From positions 1-8,729 of the forward strand of contig CAMUPZ010000026.1 in NCBI GenBank assembly GCA_947095985.1: a stretch of DNA of 8,729 nt, in the 5' to 3' direction. A program made the translations under genes and the position numbers. Position 1 is the stretch's first letter, and each line of letters begins with the position of its first letter. The DNA comes from an uncultured Candidatus Saccharibacteria bacterium (lineage in GTDB: Bacteria > Patescibacteriota > Saccharimonadia > Saccharimonadales > Saccharimonadaceae). The notes below the pieces were generated by a model. It did not search any database. It had not been told where the DNA came from and saw nothing but the letters and a program-made list of their open reading frames with translations. Positions 5,729 through 8,729 of the stretch are shown piece after piece.

Positions 5729-6583
5729 TTATTTAGCTTTTTCTTCCAATATCCTTTTGAAATTACTGAAACTATCTTCTAGTTTTTTGGCTAATTCATA
5801 GTTACCAAAATATGGCCTAAGTGAAACCATAGACGGCAATGAAGGCTCACGACCATATTTTTGCAAATAATCTCGTCTGAACGTTCCTACTTGCGCATAG
5901 TACCGCCTCATATCTTCATAGTACTTTTTTAGATCTTCACTGTATTGCCTAACCTTGGCACTATCAGACTTCGACAATTTATTCAAAGAATCTATACAGC
6001 CCTTCATTACAGAGTCAAAATGTTTTTCAACCTCATCTTTAGATTTTTCAAAGTATTCTCTTACATCAGGATCATTACACTTTTTATCAATGCCTTCTCC
6101 TTCAAGAATCATACGGTCTTTAATATGTGGCTTTCCTTCGTCGTTCCATGTTTTCAAATATTTATCATAAGCGTCTTTAACTTCTTTATCTTTAAGTGCC
6201 TTGTGGGAGCCAATTTTAGCATAAAACTCATCAGCCAAACTGATATTCTTATTTATAGCTCCTTCGTAATCATTACTTTTCAGTGCACCTCTAGATATAT
6301 TACTAAAATCAGGAATATCTATCCGCGAGATTAGAACAAGCACATCTTTATAGTCGCTTTTACTAGGATTGCCGAAGATCGTCATAGACAAAACCACACC
6401 AATGGCAGATATGACAAGCACGCCACTAACACCAATAATCCCCCACAAAACACCTTTACTCATTTTCTTCTTTGGGGGCATTTGGTATGGAGATCCCATA
6501 GATGGTTGCTGCGGTAAGGATTGTTGCGGAGATTGTTGAATTTGAGGCTGCGGTGCTACCTTTGGCTTGCTGTTATCATCCAT
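5729..6583 (-). CDS. Paralog C: P/Q-tailed single-pass membrane protein with two-cysteine outer domain
   Basis: No recognised family. This 284-residue protein is the most divergent anchor of the trio. The P/Q-rich tail (1-37) lacks the PQFQQ unit. The GSPYQMPPKKKMSKG segment (30-44) is kept and is identical in DNA to A and B over 53 bp. The membrane helix (~45-70) has its own sequence after VLWGIIG. The outer domain (74-284) parallels paralog B: SKSDYKD, DKEVKDAYDKYLKTWNDE (132-149), YFEKSKDEVEKHFDSVMK (177-194), C169/C196 at the same 27-residue spacing, and a terminal FKRILEEKAK. It is rich in Lys/Glu/Asp/Tyr and probably helical. A strong AGGAGGAG lies 8 nt before the ATG. Its promoter lies in the end of pnp and no terminator separates the two, so it may also be read from pnp. 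Confidence 0.88.
   Translation of the reverse strand: MDDNSKPKVAPQPQIQQSPQQSLPQQPSMGSPYQMPPKKKMSKGVLWGIIGVSGVLVISAIGVVLSMTIFGNPSKSDYKDVLVLISRIDIPDFSNISRGALKSNDYEGAINKNISLADEFYAKIGSHKALKDKEVKDAYDKYLKTWNDEGKPHIKDRMILEGEGIDKKCNDPDVREYFEKSKDEVEKHFDSVMKGCIDSLNKLSKSDSAKVRQYSEDLKKYYEDMRRYYAQVGTFRRDYLQKYGREPSLPSMVSLRPYFGNYELAKKLEDSFSNFKRILEEKAK
6447..6499. repeat. 53-bp block identical in all three paralogs
   Basis: These bases are identical to 4413-4465 in paralog A and to 5460-5512 in B. They encode the juxtamembrane GSPYQMPPKKKMSKGVL segment; the DNA, not only the protein, is conserved, while adjacent bases differ. Confidence 0.9.
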
Positions 6584-6591
6584 AAACGGCT

Positions 6592-6599
6592 CTCCTCCT
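6592..6599 (-). promoter_or_regulatory. Strong ribosome binding site of paralog C
   Basis: AGGAGGAG, 8 nt before the ATG at 6583, is the best match to the anti-Shine-Dalgarno sequence in the window and suggests high expression. Confidence 0.8.
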
Positions 6600-6616
6600 A
6601 AAATTAAGCTTTCATT

Positions 6617-6646
6617 ATTATATATTTACAAACCAATCATCGTCAA
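6617..6646 (-). promoter_or_regulatory. Promoter of paralog C, embedded in the end of pnp
   Basis: -35 TTGACG (6646-6641) is read as Leu-Thr in the last codons of pnp. The 18-bp spacer covers the pnp stop codon, and the perfect -10 TATAAT (6622-6617) follows it. The layout matches the promoters of A and B. Confidence 0.75.
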
Positions 6647-8729
6647 ATTGATCTTACCACGCTCATCAATTCCAGTAATTTTTACGCGAACCGACTGGCC
6701 CTCTTTAACTACATCAGTCACTTTATTAACTCGACCTTCGGCTAACTTTGAAATGTGCACCATACCGTCAACGCCCGGCAAGATATTTACAAAAGCACCA
6801 AAGTCCTTAATACTGACGACTTTACCCTCATAAACCTTACCAACTTCTGGCTCCTCGACCAAGCTCTTAATCCAATTCAGTGCCTTTTCAATTGATTCAC
6901 TATTCGGGCTAGCTATTGTGATCAAGCCGTCTTCCTTAATATCAACTTCAGTACCGGTTTCTGAGGTAATCTTATTGATAGTCTCTCCACCCTTACCAAT
7001 CACCGCACCAATCTTATCTGGATCAATCTTAATCTTCTCAATTCGTGGCGCATACGGACTAAGCTGATTACGCGGGGTAGCTAGCACGCTCAGCATATGC
7101 TGCAAGATGTGCACTCGACCGGCCTTACTCTGCTCAATTGCCTGACGCAGCACCGCCACTGGTAGACCATGCACTTTCATATCCATTTGCAGCGCCGTGA
7201 TACCCTTGTCTGTACCAGTCACCTTGAAATCCATATCACCAGCGAAGTCTTCAGCATCGGCAATGTCACTCAGTACATACGGCGTATCGCCATCCATCAT
7301 CAGACCCATAGCAATTCCACTAACTGGAGCCGACAATGGCACGCCCGCATCCATCAACGCCAAACAGCTTGAACAAGTTGCCGCCATCGACGTTGAGCCG
7401 TTCTGGCTCATTATTTCTGTCACCGAACGAATAGCATAAGGAAAGTCTTCTTCTGCTGGCAACACTGGCAACAATGCTCGTTCCGCCAAATAACCGTGCC
7501 CAATTTCACGTCGACCCGGGCTACCCATTCGCTTAACTTCACCGACTGTATATCCTGGCGCATTGTAATGGTGCATATAGCGTCGCTCGCCATCATTAAT
7601 TTCCATAGTGTCAACTAGTTGTGAATAACTAAGTGGTGCCAAAGTAACAATGTTCATTCCCTGTGTCACACCGCGAGTAAACAGACTAGAGCCGTGAGCG
7701 CGCGGCAAGAAGCCAACTTCTGAGCTAAGCGGACGAATTTCTGTCAACCCGCGACCATCAGGACGGGCTTGTTCTGCAACGATTCCCTGACGTACATCTT
7801 TATGAAGTGCCAAAGTAAACGCCTCATCGTAATCACCACGCACCTCATTATATTCTTCCTCGTCCATGCCAAGTTTTTCCGCCATCGCCTCATGGAATTC
7901 ATCACGAATCTGACTAATCATTTCATTACGTTCTGGATATGGGCGACGGAGTTTTTCACCGAACTTACCAATAGCCCACTCATCAACAGTCTGCTGAATT
8001 GATTCGTCTGGTAAGATTAAAGTATATTCCTGCGTAGCTGGAGCAACTTTTTCCGCCAATTCCCGCTGCAAGATAATTGCTGGCTGCATCATCTGGTGCG
8101 CCCATGCCATAGCATCAACAATAACATCTTCTGAGACTTCTTTAGCTCCAGCCTCAACCATAGTGATGCCACTTTCAATACCAGCCACCACCAAATCAAG
8201 ATCCGACTTCTCACGCTCTTCCGAAGTTAAGAAGGCCTTAAATTCTCCGTTGACCCGGCCGACACGCAGACCAGCCACTGGACCATCAAAAGGCGTGCCA
8301 GTCAGCATCAGAGCGCTCGACGCCGCAATCATCGCAATAACATCTGGGCGGAAATCAGGATCCATACTCAGTACCGTTGCTACAACCTGCACTTCTTGAC
8401 GGTAGCCCTTCGGAAATAGCGGACGAATTGGACGGTCAATCAACCGACCAATCAGCACAGCCTCGTCACTTGGACGACCTTCACGCTTAATAAATCGGCT
8501 ACCGGAAATTTTACCCGCTGCATAAAACTTTTCTTCATAATCAATCGATAATGGAAAATAGTCCATCTGGACTGGGCGACTACTCACCTGCGCACTACCT
8601 AAAACTACAGTATCGCCGTAACGCACCAACACGCTACCAGTTGTCCGAAAGCCAACACGGTTTACTTCTAGTGTCAGCGGCCGACCACAAAATTCAGTGG
8701 TAACGCTAAAAATCTCCTTGCCACTTGGA
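6626..8729 (-). CDS. pnp: Polynucleotide phosphorylase (PNPase), extreme N-terminus outside window
   Basis: PNPase is the phosphate-dependent 3'-5' exoribonuclease of mRNA turnover, a cytoplasmic ring trimer. 700 residues are visible (numbered from the codon at 8728). The reading frame runs on upstream of the GTG at 8632: KEIFSVTTEFCGRPLTLEVN and the following RVGFRTTGSVLVRYGDT align with the normal start of the family, so only a few residues are missing. Domains: first RNase PH-like core (~5-240), all-helical linker (~250-315), second core (~320-545), KH (~565-625) with the GxxG loop GKGG (578-581), and S1 (~631-700). The catalytic set corresponding to E. coli D486, D492 and K494 is D494, D500 and K502 in SDIADAEDFAGDMDFK. 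The RPDGRG and RAHGSSLFTRG phosphate/RNA-binding motifs are present. The protein ends directly after S1, with no C-terminal tail. No terminator follows; paralog C begins 42 bp after the stop. Confidence 0.97.
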   Translation of the reverse strand, partial: PSGKEIFSVTTEFCGRPLTLEVNRVGFRTTGSVLVRYGDTVVLGSAQVSSRPVQMDYFPLSIDYEEKFYAAGKISGSRFIKREGRPSDEAVLIGRLIDRPIRPLFPKGYRQEVQVVATVLSMDPDFRPDVIAMIAASSALMLTGTPFDGPVAGLRVGRVNGEFKAFLTSEEREKSDLDLVVAGIESGITMVEAGAKEVSEDVIVDAMAWAHQMMQPAIILQRELAEKVAPATQEYTLILPDESIQQTVDEWAIGKFGEKLRRPYPERNEMISQIRDEFHEAMAEKLGMDEEEYNEVRGDYDEAFTLALHKDVRQGIVAEQARPDGRGLTEIRPLSSEVGFLPRAHGSSLFTRGVTQGMNIVTLAPLSYSQLVDTMEINDGERRYMHHYNAPGYTVGEVKRMGSPGRREIGHGYLAERALLPVLPAEEDFPYAIRSVTEIMSQNGSTSMAATCSSCLALMDAGVPLSAPVSGIAMGLMMDGDTPYVLSDIADAEDFAGDMDFKVTGTDKGITALQMDMKVHGLPVAVLRQAIEQSKAGRVHILQHMLSVLATPRNQLSPYAPRIEKIKIDPDKIGAVIGKGGETINKITSETGTEVDIKEDGLITIASPNSESIEKALNWIKSLVEEPEVGKVYEGKVVSIKDFGAFVNILPGVDGMVHISKLAEGRVNKVTDVVKEGQSVRVKITGIDERGKINLTMIGL

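Noticed and set aside
4916..6334. Plus-strand open frames rich in Phe/Ile opposite paralogs B and C
   Set aside because: Phe/Ile richness is what the reverse complement of Lys/Glu/Asp-rich codons gives; no start signals were found.
6567..8399. Plus-strand open frames opposite pnp
   Set aside because: They overlap conserved PNPase domains, are short and have no recognisable homology.
8630..8632. GTG at 8632 as the pnp start
   Set aside because: The frame stays open to the window edge and encodes the conserved PNPase N-terminus, so the GTG is internal valine.

Overview
The window is a stretch of bacterial chromosome in which every supportable gene is on the minus strand, so transcription runs from high to low coordinates. 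In transcription order it holds pnp (5' end outside the window), three tandem paralogous single-pass membrane proteins (called C, B and A here), an Rrf2-family regulator overlapping a YhgE/Pip-family membrane protein, and the 5' part of an RNase J gene. Short intergenic gaps, AGGAG-type ribosome binding sites, sigma70-like promoters, RNase J with a long basic N-terminal extension, and K-rich surface proteins with a Q/P-rich tail and a PPKKKMSKG juxtamembrane motif suggest a Patescibacteria/CPR organism. Candidatus Saccharibacteria (TM7) is my best guess. This is inference from style and recall, not a database result.

Region by region (right to left): 8729-6626 is PNPase, with both RNase PH-like cores, KH and S1 domains, and only the extreme N-terminus missing. 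6583-3662 holds paralogs C (284 aa), B (293 aa) and A (316 aa). Each has its own TTGAC-N18-TATAAT promoter, an AGGAG site and a hairpin terminator candidate. All three proteins have a cytoplasmic Q/P-rich tail, a KKK juxtamembrane motif, one membrane helix and a charged helical outer domain. A and B share a perfectly identical 230-bp block covering tail and membrane helix, while their outer domains are strongly diverged; B and C have clearly related outer domains but different membrane helices. This mosaic is the most interesting signal in the window. 3480-969 is an Rrf2-yhgE operon with an 8-bp overlap, two candidate promoters, a palindrome at the proximal promoter and a terminator. 889-1 is the RNase J promoter, an ~85-nt leader and the first 256 codons.

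How the genes relate: pnp and rnj encode two RNA-decay enzymes that flank a block of cell-envelope genes. The rrf2-yhgE pair looks like a self-contained regulated envelope module. The three paralogs look like a tandemly duplicated surface-protein family with a constant anchor and a changing outer domain, plausible in a host-attached or otherwise surface-interacting bacterium. Nothing in the sequence gives a biochemical function for them. No tRNA, rRNA, CRISPR array, transposase or integrase was seen.
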